Shown piece after piece: positions 43,058 to 52,350 of a DNA stretch of 61,254 nucleotides (within the stretch, counting starts at the first letter, position 1; every line of letters starts with the position of its first letter). The position numbers and the translations under genes are program-made. The notes under the pieces were generated by a model. The model ran no database searches. It was not told the DNA's origin and saw only the letters and a list, made by a program, of their open reading frames with translations. This DNA is from Rhodothermia bacterium (GTDB lineage: Bacteria > Bacteroidota > Rhodothermia > Rhodothermales > UBA2364), in NCBI GenBank assembly GCA_017303715.1, contig JAFLBZ010000027.1:1-61254 (forward strand), written 5' to 3'.

Positions 43058-46000
43058 ATGAAGCAGTTTTTAAGGGTCTTATCCCTCCTCGCGCTACCGG
43101 TTATTGCATCTGCACAGCCCGCTAAAACCACGTTGCAGCACGATGCAGCAGGTTATAGGCTTCTTGTAGATGGAAAGCCATTTATGATGAATGGCATGAA
43201 TTGGGACTATTTCCCCGTCGGGACAAACTACAACTATAGCCTGTGGAAGCAGTCAGATGATTTTATTCGGAGAGCCTTAGACTACGAAATGACGCTTCTC
43301 AAAAATATGGGGGTAAACACCATTCGGCAATACTATGGGGTTCCGGCCAAATGGATTCAATACATCTACGAGAAGCATGGTATTTATACGGTACTCAACC
43401 ATTCTTACGGGAGATATGGTCTAAATGTAGATGGCGCTTGGATGGCCAATACCGACTATTCCAACCCAAGGGTTCAAGAAATTTTGATTTCGGAAGTCGT
43501 TAAGATGGTGGAGGAAACCCAAAATACACCCGGCGTGCTGCTTTATCTATTAGGAAACGAGAATAACTATGGGCTTTTCTGGGAAGGCGCGGAAACCGAA
43601 GATATCCCGATGGAAGACCGGAAAAGCACCAAAAAAGCAATCCATTTATATAAGGCATTTAATCAGGGTGCGCTTGCTATGAAGAGCAAGAACAAAGACC
43701 TTTTGGTATCCTTATGCAACGGGGATTTGTTGTTTTTAGACCTGATTGTAGAAGAGGCAAAAGATGTGGATATTTTAGGCGTTAACATGTACCGTGGCAC
43801 TTCGTTCACTGGTGCTTTTGAGGACGTAAAAAATAAGTTAAACAAACCCCTATATTTCACCGAGTTTGGCTCGGATGCCTTTAATGCCATTACCCATAAA
43901 GAAGACCAAGAAGCGCAAGCGGGCTTTTTGTTGAGCAACTGGAAAGAAATTTATGAACATGCCTATGGTATGGGGAAAACAGGTATTTCTTTGGGCGGGT
44001 TGACCTTCCAATTTAGTGATGGCTGGTGGAAATATGGCCAGACCCTTAATTTAGATGTGCATGATCCCAATGCTTCATGGGCGAACGGTGGTTATAGCTT
44101 TGACTATGTGAAAGGCGAAAACAACATGAACGAAGAATGGTTTGGAGTATGCGCAAAAGGGAAAACAGACGAACAAGGCTTCTATCAACTTTACCCCAGA
44201 ACCGGATATTTCATTCTTCAACAAATTCATAAATTCGACCCTTATAAATCGGGCAGTAAAAACGAAATTGACCGCTTTTTTAGCAATATATCGTTCGTAG
44301 AGGCCACACAAAAAGCAAAGGCGGAGCGTGCCATTGCACAGAGCGAAAATGCAAACACCATTCGGCTGAGTCGTCTAACCGCAGATTTCTCGACCTTTCA
44401 TACGGGCGGGAAACTGATTACCACGCCAGCTACACCGATTGCCAATAGCACCTCATACCCAAACCGCTTAGGTTTTGACCATTTACAATCATTTTATGTG
44501 GGCGTAGAGGTTAATCCGACCAGTACCGTGTCTGCAAATGTGGAGTTTAATGTTTTGGGTCATGTTCCCACCAATCCAATAGACGAGGTGTTTTATGAAA
44601 ATCGTGGGCGCGATGTGGTGGTAGAAACCACAGATGGGCCTTTGACGCTGCGCTCAAATGATCGAATTCAGCTTTATCGCTCCAAATTTAATTGGAAACA
44701 AAAATATTTTGACCTCACCGGATTTTATCGCACGGGCCACTACCATTGGGGCTACGAAGGCGACTTCTTCGGCCTATATCCTGAAGCCAACTATGGCCCC
44801 AATATTGATCTATACAATGGCGAAGCGCCTGCCGGTTTTGAGGTTGAAGGCCGCAAATTCTTAAACGGGCTGAAAATGGCTTATGGCCCCGAATTGTGGT
44901 GGGGCGCTAACCCAGCTATTTTACTCAAATACAGTAAAACCTTAAAGAAGGCCACTTGGACGGGGATTTTCCATGAGGACTTGGGCGAATCCGGCAATAT
45001 CAACAGTTCTTTTGCCATCCCGCAACCTAAGACAAGGAGGCTCACCTTGCACATGAACCGAGCATTCGAGAAATTGAAAGTGGATTTGGGGGGCATCTGG
45101 GCAGGTAAACCCCTCGAAGGCCGCACGTTCCAACTGGCACGAGAAGTAAACGGCCAAACCAAAGTGTTTCAGGACAAAATCAAACCCGATGATATGTGGG
45201 GCGGTAAACTTAAATTAATGTACCAATCCGGTAAAATCGGCTGGTACGGACAAGGAGCCGTTATGGGATTGGTCGCAAACGGAGGTGCAGATTACACCAA
45301 AACATTTACCGGATGGACGCTAAAAGACAGCGGGAGCGGCAACCAATACAATGTCTTAAGCGGTTTGATTTATAACGTCGGCCATTTTCAGATTGCCCCC
45401 AATTTCCTTTGGCAAAAACCCATCGAAGGGCCAATCACCAAAGGTGTTCCTGCGCCGGGAAGGCCACGAAATATCTTAGACGACCCCTTTGTTGTGCGGG
45501 CAAACCGTGAGCAAATGGCTGGCGAAATCTTGGTTACCTACGATCCAACGCCAGCCACTTGGATGTATGAGTGGGACAACGATAATGCAGAGGATGCCGC
45601 GCTTGCCCTAAGTGCCGGATTTGTGTACCGACATTTACCTACCTCCCAAGATGCTGCTATCGGTATCCAACAAGATGGGCGTTCTGTCTATGCCTTTGAT
45701 GGTGCAGCGCCGGCAAAAGACCTCTGGGAAGCACGTGCCAGAATTGTCTCCAGGCCTGTTCCACATTTTGGCTTGATTGCCAACCTCTATGGCGGAACGG
45801 CACAAGCCAATGGGAGCGACCCCAGAACCGTAAACCGTGCAGGAATTGACCTACGCATGATCTACAAAAAAATGAAACTCAACTACTTCTTCAAACTCAA
45901 TGACTGGGGGCCTTTCGACTATCATCGGGACTTTAACCTTACCTATCCGATGCAACAAATGTTAGACGTCTCCACCGAATTAGGCAGGCTGAATTTCATT

Positions 46001-46183
46001 ATGCTTCCCACGACCAAAGTCGGAATAAGAGGCACGTACAGAACCTTAGACCGATATTCCCCGCGATATAGCCCCGTGCTTGTAATTGATCCTGATGGCA
46101 ATTTTATTCCAAATCCAAATGCCATTGGTTTTAGCAACGGTAAAGAATGGGAAATCAGAACCTATATCCAATTTAATCTCTAA
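43058..46183 (+). CDS. Clan GH-A-like glycosidase fused to a predicted outer-membrane beta-barrel
   Basis: 1041 residues from the ATG at 43058, the start that gives a normal signal peptide (VIASAQ, 20). Residues about 25-430 form a TIM-barrel glycosidase. E168 in LLGNENNYG is the probable acid/base and E269 in YFTEFGSDA the nucleophile, the layout of clan GH-A families such as GH2, GH5 and GH158. From about 440 to the end there are repeated amphipathic strands with aromatic girdles (YFDLTGFYRTGHYHWGYEG, KATWTGIFHEDLG, LNYFFKLNDWG) and a terminal YIQFNL, as in outer-membrane barrels. I know no standard architecture with this order. It would tether the enzyme at the membrane or supply a pore. 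First gene of the glucan operon; the next starts 5 bases on. Confidence 0.8.
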   Translation: MKQFLRVLSLLALPVIASAQPAKTTLQHDAAGYRLLVDGKPFMMNGMNWDYFPVGTNYNYSLWKQSDDFIRRALDYEMTLLKNMGVNTIRQYYGVPAKWIQYIYEKHGIYTVLNHSYGRYGLNVDGAWMANTDYSNPRVQEILISEVVKMVEETQNTPGVLLYLLGNENNYGLFWEGAETEDIPMEDRKSTKKAIHLYKAFNQGALAMKSKNKDLLVSLCNGDLLFLDLIVEEAKDVDILGVNMYRGTSFTGAFEDVKNKLNKPLYFTEFGSDAFNAITHKEDQEAQAGFLLSNWKEIYEHAYGMGKTGISLGGLTFQFSDGWWKYGQTLNLDVHDPNASWANGGYSFDYVKGENNMNEEWFGVCAKGKTDEQGFYQLYPRTGYFILQQIHKFDPYKSGSKNEIDRFFSNISFVEATQKAKAERAIAQSENANTIRLSRLTADFSTFHTGGKLITTPATPIANSTSYPNRLGFDHLQSFYVGVEVNPTSTVSANVEFNVLGHVPTNPIDEVFYENRGRDVVVETTDGPLTLRSNDRIQLYRSKFNWKQKYFDLTGFYRTGHYHWGYEGDFFGLYPEANYGPNIDLYNGEAPAGFEVEGRKFLNGLKMAYGPELWWGANPAILLKYSKTLKKATWTGIFHEDLGESGNINSSFAIPQPKTRRLTLHMNRAFEKLKVDLGGIWAGKPLEGRTFQLAREVNGQTKVFQDKIKPDDMWGGKLKLMYQSGKIGWYGQGAVMGLVANGGADYTKTFTGWTLKDSGSGNQYNVLSGLIYNVGHFQIAPNFLWQKPIEGPITKGVPAPGRPRNILDDPFVVRANREQMAGEILVTYDPTPATWMYEWDNDNAEDAALALSAGFVYRHLPTSQDAAIGIQQDGRSVYAFDGAAPAKDLWEARARIVSRPVPHFGLIANLYGGTAQANGSDPRTVNRAGIDLRMIYKKMKLNYFFKLNDWGPFDYHRDFNLTYPMQQMLDVSTELGRLNFIMLPTTKVGIRGTYRTLDRYSPRYSPVLVIDPDGNFIPNPNAIGFSNGKEWEIRTYIQFNL

Positions 46184-46187
46184 TGCA

Positions 46188-48059
46188 ATGAAAAAAAATT
46201 CTTTAACGGCTCGCATAAATAGTTGGTCGGTAATGCTCTCTTTGCTGTTTTTTACAGCTTGCGAAACGGATATTACCGGATTAGAAGAGGCCGCCTATCC
46301 CACAAATGGAGATGTATTTTTGGATACCTTCAGCAGTGGGTTAAATTACGCTGCCTTTGGTGGCTCCGTGCCTACGGCTTTCCAAGTAGATAAAAAAGTA
46401 AGCTATAACAACTCGCTCGCTTCCATGCGGGTGGACGTTCCGAACACCAATGATCCAAATGGCGCATATGCAGGTGGGTCTTATTTTACCTCCATGCCTC
46501 GGAATTTGTCGTCTTTTGATGCCCTTACGTTTTGGGCAAAGTCCTCCCAAGCTGCTACAATAGACGTTGTCGGCATTGGAAATGACTTAGGGGAAAACAA
46601 GTATCAGGCTTCCATATCAGGTCTGCAAGTAAACACAACTTGGAAAAAATATATTATTCCGATCCCTGATCCTTCTAAATTAACGGCTGAAAAAGGCATG
46701 TTTTTCTTCTCAGAAGGCCCCGAAAATGAAAAGGGATACTCCTTCTGGATAGATGAGGTTAAATTTGAAAAATTAGGAACGGTTGCACACGCACAAGCCA
46801 AAATATTAGACGGGCAAACCCAGAGTATTACGTCATTTATTGGTGTAAGCAATATAATTGGTGGCTTGGCTTCTGTTTTTAATTTACCGAATGGAGTCAA
46901 CCAAGCCGTTAATGCTTCTCCGCATTATTTTACATTTTCTTCTTCCAATAATACCGTCGCAACTGTAAACCAACAAGGCGCTATTAATATTATTGGAACT
47001 GGCTCAAGCACCATAACAGCCACTCTTGGTAATACGCCAGCAACGGGTTCAATGGTGATTACTTCACGCGGGAATTACATCGCAGCACCAACACCAATAC
47101 GGGCTGCAAAAGATGTAATATCACTCTTTAGTGAGGCGTATTCTAATGCCCCTGTTGATTATTATAATGGCTATTGGGCGCCTTATCAAACCACACAATC
47201 TTCCGATTTTATTGTAAATGGAGATCGGGTTCTAAACTATACCAATTTCAATTTTGTGGGTATCCAATTTAGTTCACCTACCATAAATGCTTCGGCAATG
47301 TCGCACCTACATTTGGATATTTATTTGCCTAATAATATTGCGGCTGGAACAGCCCTGAAAGTGCAGTTGGTGGACTTTGGCGCAGACAATGCTTTTGGTG
47401 GTAATAACGATGTTAGTGCTACTATGACCTTCACAATGCCAGCCTTACAAAGCCAAAAGTGGGTAAGTTTAGACATCCCATTCCGGGATCTCCCAACCCT
47501 AACCTCGCGCAAAAACCTTGGCCAAATCATTTTTGAAGGCACCAATATCTCAAGTTTTTACATGGATAATGTGTACTTTTATAATGATGGGAGTGTGATT
47601 TCCTTGGAGCCATCAACCGCTGCACCAACCCCTGCTAGGCCCGCCGCCAATGTGATTTCCATCTTTAGCGATGCCTACGCAAACGTGGCCGGTACAGACC
47701 TGAATCCCGGCTGGGGACAAAGTACCCAAACTTCGGTAGTAAAAATCGCAGGCAATGACACTTATAAAATGTCTGGACTTAACTACCAAGGAATTCAATT
47801 TGGCAGCAATCAAAATGTGGCTGGAAAAACCAACTTCCATATTGATTATTACACGGCAAATTCAACCTTACTGAATGTGTATCTCATTAGCCCTGGCCCT
47901 GTGGAGAAAGCCTATAAACTGACCGTTCCGTCAACTGGTGGATGGAGAAGTATTGACATTCCGCTCTCTACTTTTGCTCCAGTAAATATGTCCAATATCT
48001 TTCAAATAAAATTTGATGGGAATGGAGATGTTTATGTGGATAATATCTACTTTTATTAA
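46188..48059 (+). CDS. Multi-module glycan-binding lipoprotein
   Basis: 623 residues from the ATG at 46188, with lipobox LFFTAC and C25. Module 1 (about 35-195) is a beta-sandwich with SFDALTFWAKSS and WIDEVKFEK. A bacterial Ig-like (Big_2-type) domain follows (about 205-295). Two homologous modules come next (about 300-463 and 480-623), both with APTP, (D/N)VIS(L/I)FS-x-AY, GIQF, a WxSxDIP strand and a closing DNxYFY. This last module type recurs in laminarin-degrading proteins of Bacteroidota. No catalytic residues are evident, so it is probably a surface glucan-binding protein in place of SusD/SusE. It starts 5 bases after the fused glycosidase gene. Confidence 0.75.
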   Translation: MKKNSLTARINSWSVMLSLLFFTACETDITGLEEAAYPTNGDVFLDTFSSGLNYAAFGGSVPTAFQVDKKVSYNNSLASMRVDVPNTNDPNGAYAGGSYFTSMPRNLSSFDALTFWAKSSQAATIDVVGIGNDLGENKYQASISGLQVNTTWKKYIIPIPDPSKLTAEKGMFFFSEGPENEKGYSFWIDEVKFEKLGTVAHAQAKILDGQTQSITSFIGVSNIIGGLASVFNLPNGVNQAVNASPHYFTFSSSNNTVATVNQQGAINIIGTGSSTITATLGNTPATGSMVITSRGNYIAAPTPIRAAKDVISLFSEAYSNAPVDYYNGYWAPYQTTQSSDFIVNGDRVLNYTNFNFVGIQFSSPTINASAMSHLHLDIYLPNNIAAGTALKVQLVDFGADNAFGGNNDVSATMTFTMPALQSQKWVSLDIPFRDLPTLTSRKNLGQIIFEGTNISSFYMDNVYFYNDGSVISLEPSTAAPTPARPAANVISIFSDAYANVAGTDLNPGWGQSTQTSVVKIAGNDTYKMSGLNYQGIQFGSNQNVAGKTNFHIDYYTANSTLLNVYLISPGPVEKAYKLTVPSTGGWRSIDIPLSTFAPVNMSNIFQIKFDGNGDVYVDNIYFY

Positions 48060-48077
48060 TCTGTAAAATCCAAAGAA

Positions 48078-48902
48078 ATGAAAAATCACATGCATACAGT
48101 ACGTTTTTTCGTTCTCAGTTTCCTTCTGCTCTCATTCACTTCTTGTGATGTTGATACAACACAAAAAACTGGGAAGAGGAACTGGCAATTGGTTTGGTCA
48201 GATGATTTCGATGGGGTCGTAAGTACTCTACCAGATGCCAAAAAATGGGCATTTGATATTGGTAATAGTGGCTGGGGTAATAGTGAATTACAATACTATA
48301 CCAATAAACCGGAAAATGTCGCTCTTGACGGCAGTGGAAATCTGGTCATTACAGCCCGAAAAGAGTCGTTTGGTGGTGCCGCTTTTACCTCGGCGAGAAT
48401 TAAAACACAGGGGCTTTTTGCTCAAAAATATGGACGCTTTGAGGCGCGTCTTAAAACACCCTATGGACCGGGAATCTGGCCAGCATTTTGGTTGTTGGGA
48501 GACAATATTAACGAAGTCGGTTGGCCTCAATGTGGCGAAATTGACATCATGGAACTTAGGGGACAACAACCCAACGTCATACACGGCTCTGTACACGGCC
48601 CCGGGTATTCCGGCGGGAATGCCATTACCGCCCCTCATGGCCTGATGAATAGTCGTTATGATTCAGACTTTCATGTGTTTGCAATAGAATGGAATGAAGA
48701 CAGCATAGACTATTATGTGGATGATTATTTATACCATAGACTTAAAAAGTCAGAGGTCAAAGGTACATGGGTATATGATCATCCATTTTTTATCATCTTA
48801 AACGTTGCTGTTGGGGGAAATTATGTAGGATTCCCTACTGATCAGACCCCATTCCCACAAAAAATGATCATTGATTACGTAAAAGTATATCAGGAAAATT
48901 AA
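48078..48902 (+). CDS. GH16 endo-beta-1,3-glucanase (laminarinase) lipoprotein
   Basis: 274 residues, with lipobox LLSFTSC and C23 (an alternative start at Met5 does not change this). The GH16 catalytic motif is GEIDIMELRG with E154 nucleophile, D156 and E159 acid/base, the extra Met being the beta-bulge form typical of laminarinases. WGNSELQYYT, GRFEARLKTPYGPGIWPAFWLLG and ILNVAVGGN are the usual cleft segments. It probably acts on the outer surface on laminarin-type or mixed-linkage glucan. It is third in the operon. Confidence 0.93.
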   Translation: MKNHMHTVRFFVLSFLLLSFTSCDVDTTQKTGKRNWQLVWSDDFDGVVSTLPDAKKWAFDIGNSGWGNSELQYYTNKPENVALDGSGNLVITARKESFGGAAFTSARIKTQGLFAQKYGRFEARLKTPYGPGIWPAFWLLGDNINEVGWPQCGEIDIMELRGQQPNVIHGSVHGPGYSGGNAITAPHGLMNSRYDSDFHVFAIEWNEDSIDYYVDDYLYHRLKKSEVKGTWVYDHPFFIILNVAVGGNYVGFPTDQTPFPQKMIIDYVKVYQEN

Positions 48903-48933
48903 ACAAATATTTCGGTATAATATTCACAAGGGT

Positions 48934-51900
48934 ATGAAACAAGTTTTAATGGACAATACCCCATTTTATCAAATTGAATATTTTGATAAAATGAGGCCAT
49001 TTTTCATGACTATTCTAAGTTCCTCCAATCATTGGATGTTCATTTCGAGTAATGGTGGACTTACTACTGGAAGAACCAGTTCAGACTTTTCGCTTTTTCC
49101 GTATTATACCGAAGATAAAATTACAGATGCGCACGAGCATACAGGCCCTAAAACCATCTTGAAAGGTCATGATAGATTAGATGGATGGATATGGGAGCCA
49201 TTCTCGGAAAAAAAACAGTCTCATTTTGACATAAAGCGTAACCTTTACAAAAGTATTTATGGAAATCAGATTGTTTTTGAAGAGGTAAACAAAACGCTTG
49301 GACTTGTTTTTAAATATCAATGGTCTAATTCTGAAGAATATGGATTTATTAGAACTTCTACAATCCATAATATTGGTGATATAGACCATAAAATTGAAGT
49401 CTTGGATGGTTTGCAAAATGTGCTTCCAGCAGGTGTTGGAAGTGATTTGCAAAATCATTATAGCAATCTGGTGGATGCCTACAAGCAAACTGAGCTAATC
49501 GAAAATGGAAGACTTGGAATTTATGCTTTATCCGCCATTATTGTGGATCGTGCAGAGCCAAGCGAAGCACTAAAAGCCAATATCATTTGGGCTTATGGTT
49601 TAGAAAATGCCCAAGTTTTGTTGTCTAATTTTCAGCTTCAGTCATTCAGAAATGGCCTTGAGATTCAACCAGAAATCGAAAATAAGGGAGAGAAAGGTGC
49701 TTTCTTCTTGGTTGATACCGTAGAGGTTAAAAAAAATAAAACAGCGACTTGGTACATCGTAGCAGATGTAAACAAAAGTCATGCGCAGGTGGTCACATTG
49801 TGTGAGAAACTCGAAAATCCGATGCAACTCATGGTAGAAGTACAAAAAGATGTTGATCAAGGAACGAGCAACTTAATTCAATTGGCTGCTGCGGCTGATG
49901 GCCTTCAAATGACTTCAGATACCTTAAAGGATACCCGACATTTCTCGAATGTCATGTTTAACATTATGCGAGGAGGGGTTTTTGAAGACCATTATCAAGT
50001 CCAAAAATCAGATTTTATTTCGTATTTAAAAAAAGCAAATATAAAAATTTATAATGAATCTTTAGTGGAATTAAGTTCTTTACCAGATAAATTCCCATCT
50101 CAATTATTGGAAAAACTTCCTGCTACAAAACAAAAAATAGATTTTAAGCGGCTGTGTAGGGAATACTTACCGCTATATTTTAGTCGCCGCCATGGAGACC
50201 CATCGCGACCTTGGAATAAATTTTTTGTAAACACTAAAAATGAGCTTAGTGGTGCAAAAACTTTAGATTATCAAGGTAATTGGCGCGATATATTTCAGAA
50301 TTGGGAAGCACTTGGTAGGTCTTTTCCTGATTTCGTTGAAGGTATGGTGTATAAATTTCTGAACGCATCTACTTTTGAGGGCTATAATCCATATCGCATT
50401 AGTAAAGATGGCTTCGATTGGGAAGTAATTGAGCCAGATGACCCTTGGGCTTATATTGGCTACTGGGGCGATCATCAGGTTATTTATTTGCTAAAATTTT
50501 TAGAATTTCTTGAGCAATACCAGCCTGAATCCCTAAAGAATCTATTGGATAAAGAAGAATTTGTTTATGCAAATGTGCCTTATAAAATAAAAAAATATAC
50601 TGACATTCTTCAAAATCCAAAAGATACCATCACATTCGATCATAAATTAGATGTACAAATCAAAGAAGAAAAATCGAGAATAGGGGCTGACGCATGTCTT
50701 TTGTACAACGAAAGTCATCAAATACATCATGTGAATTTTTTTGAGAAAGTATTGGCCGTTGTCCTCTCTAAAATCTCTAACTTTATTCCAGAAGCTGGAA
50801 TTTGGATGAATACGCAGCGCCCAGAGTGGAATGATGCCAATAATGCTTTGGTTGGGAATGGGGTCTCGATGGTTACGTTGTGTTATTTGCGAAGATTCTT
50901 GGCTTTTTTCCAAGAAATAATCCATAAAACTGAACTAAGTGAAATAAAAATCTCGCAAGAATTGGTGGATTATTATAAGAATACCAGAAATATTTTGGAA
51001 GAAAATGTCTCACTTCTTGCATCAAAAATAAAAGACAGCGATCGGAAAATAATCGTAGATCAATTAGGCGAAGTGGCCAGTTCGTATCGGTGGCACATCT
51101 ACCAACATGGGTTTTGGGGCAAAAAACGTAGCATCTCCCTTGATGGGATCAAGAAGTTTATCAACCTCAGTTTACAGTATGTAGATCATTCCATTCGTGC
51201 AAATGAAAGGCAAGACGGCTTATATCATGCTTATAACATTATGTCGGTTGAGGAAGAAAGCGTCTCTATTTCTAGATTACCGGTAATGTTAGAAGGTCAG
51301 GTAGCTGCTTTGAGTGCAGGCATTTTATCTGGAAAACAAGCCGTTCAACTCTTGGTTGCGTTAAAAAATAGTCCACTCTATGTTACAAACCGGAATAGTT
51401 ATCTTTTATACCCTAATAAAAGACTACCGAGTTTTATTGAAAAAAATACATTTGGAGAAGATAAATTAAAAGAAATGAACTTTCTCCAAGAATTGTTAGA
51501 AAAGAAAAACTGTGACATCATAGAGAAAGACATTAAAGGAAAATATCATTTCAATAAAAATTTCAAAAATATTTATGATTTAAAAACTGCTTTATCCGAA
51601 GCGGAATTTGCAAGCTATATTCACTATTCCAATTCTGAATTGGAAAAAGTATATGCGCTATATGAAAAAATATTTAACCATAAGTCATTTATGGGACGTT
51701 CCGGCACTTTCTATGCTTTTGAGGGCTTAGGCTCCATTTATTGGCACATGGTTTCGAAATTATTACTTGCCGTAAACGAAAATATTTTAAAAGCGCATCA
51801 GGAAGGTGAAGATGAAACCTTAATACTTGCATTGGTCGAACGTTATTACGACATTTATGAAGGGATTGGAACACATAAAAAACCACAAGATTACGGCGCA

Positions 51901-52341
51901 TTTCCTACGGATGCTTATTCACATACACCCATGAGGCGTGGGGCGCAGCAGCCGGGTATGACGGGCCAGGTTAAAGAAGACATTATTTGTCGTTGGGGCG
52001 AACTTGGTATTGGTATAAACCACGGTCAGCTATCTTTTAGTCCCAAGTTCTTAAAACACAAAGAGTTTAAAGGTGAGCCTTTTGTTTTTTCTTATTATGA
52101 TTTAGATAATAAGTTTAATACGTTAGAAGTAAAACCCAACAGTTTGGTGTTTACATATTGCCAAATTCCCATTGTTTATCAAGTTGGAGATGAAAATAAA
52201 ATACTCGTTTCTATGGCCGCAGGAGAAAGTCATACTTTTGAAGGGAATGAATTGCCCCTTTCGTTAAGTAAAGCCATTTTCCTTCGTGAAAAAAAAATAA
52301 AGTATATTCGGGTTATCGTCAAGTCTGAACAACTTATTTGA
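48934..52341 (+). CDS. Large inverting beta-glucan phosphorylase, GH149/GH161-like
   Basis: 1135 residues, no signal peptide, so cytoplasmic. The size and motifs fit the GH94-related beta-1,3-oligoglucan phosphorylases: an N-terminal beta-sandwich with DGLQNVLPAGVGSDLQN and IVDRAEPSEA, then an (alpha/alpha)6 barrel with FSRRHGDPSRPWNKF, GNWRDIFQNWEAL with D452 as likely general acid, EPDDPWAYIGYWGDHQ, and RPEWNDANNALVGNG. The C-terminal domain has PTDAYSHTPMRRGAQQPGMTG, probably phosphate binding. It would release glucose-1-phosphate from imported oligosaccharides. The gene is clearly AT-richer than the genes before 48000. Confidence 0.8.
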   Translation: MKQVLMDNTPFYQIEYFDKMRPFFMTILSSSNHWMFISSNGGLTTGRTSSDFSLFPYYTEDKITDAHEHTGPKTILKGHDRLDGWIWEPFSEKKQSHFDIKRNLYKSIYGNQIVFEEVNKTLGLVFKYQWSNSEEYGFIRTSTIHNIGDIDHKIEVLDGLQNVLPAGVGSDLQNHYSNLVDAYKQTELIENGRLGIYALSAIIVDRAEPSEALKANIIWAYGLENAQVLLSNFQLQSFRNGLEIQPEIENKGEKGAFFLVDTVEVKKNKTATWYIVADVNKSHAQVVTLCEKLENPMQLMVEVQKDVDQGTSNLIQLAAAADGLQMTSDTLKDTRHFSNVMFNIMRGGVFEDHYQVQKSDFISYLKKANIKIYNESLVELSSLPDKFPSQLLEKLPATKQKIDFKRLCREYLPLYFSRRHGDPSRPWNKFFVNTKNELSGAKTLDYQGNWRDIFQNWEALGRSFPDFVEGMVYKFLNASTFEGYNPYRISKDGFDWEVIEPDDPWAYIGYWGDHQVIYLLKFLEFLEQYQPESLKNLLDKEEFVYANVPYKIKKYTDILQNPKDTITFDHKLDVQIKEEKSRIGADACLLYNESHQIHHVNFFEKVLAVVLSKISNFIPEAGIWMNTQRPEWNDANNALVGNGVSMVTLCYLRRFLAFFQEIIHKTELSEIKISQELVDYYKNTRNILEENVSLLASKIKDSDRKIIVDQLGEVASSYRWHIYQHGFWGKKRSISLDGIKKFINLSLQYVDHSIRANERQDGLYHAYNIMSVEEESVSISRLPVMLEGQVAALSAGILSGKQAVQLLVALKNSPLYVTNRNSYLLYPNKRLPSFIEKNTFGEDKLKEMNFLQELLEKKNCDIIEKDIKGKYHFNKNFKNIYDLKTALSEAEFASYIHYSNSELEKVYALYEKIFNHKSFMGRSGTFYAFEGLGSIYWHMVSKLLLAVNENILKAHQEGEDETLILALVERYYDIYEGIGTHKKPQDYGAFPTDAYSHTPMRRGAQQPGMTGQVKEDIICRWGELGIGINHGQLSFSPKFLKHKEFKGEPFVFSYYDLDNKFNTLEVKPNSLVFTYCQIPIVYQVGDENKILVSMAAGESHTFEGNELPLSLSKAIFLREKKIKYIRVIVKSEQLI

Positions 52342-52350
52342 GTTTACGTC

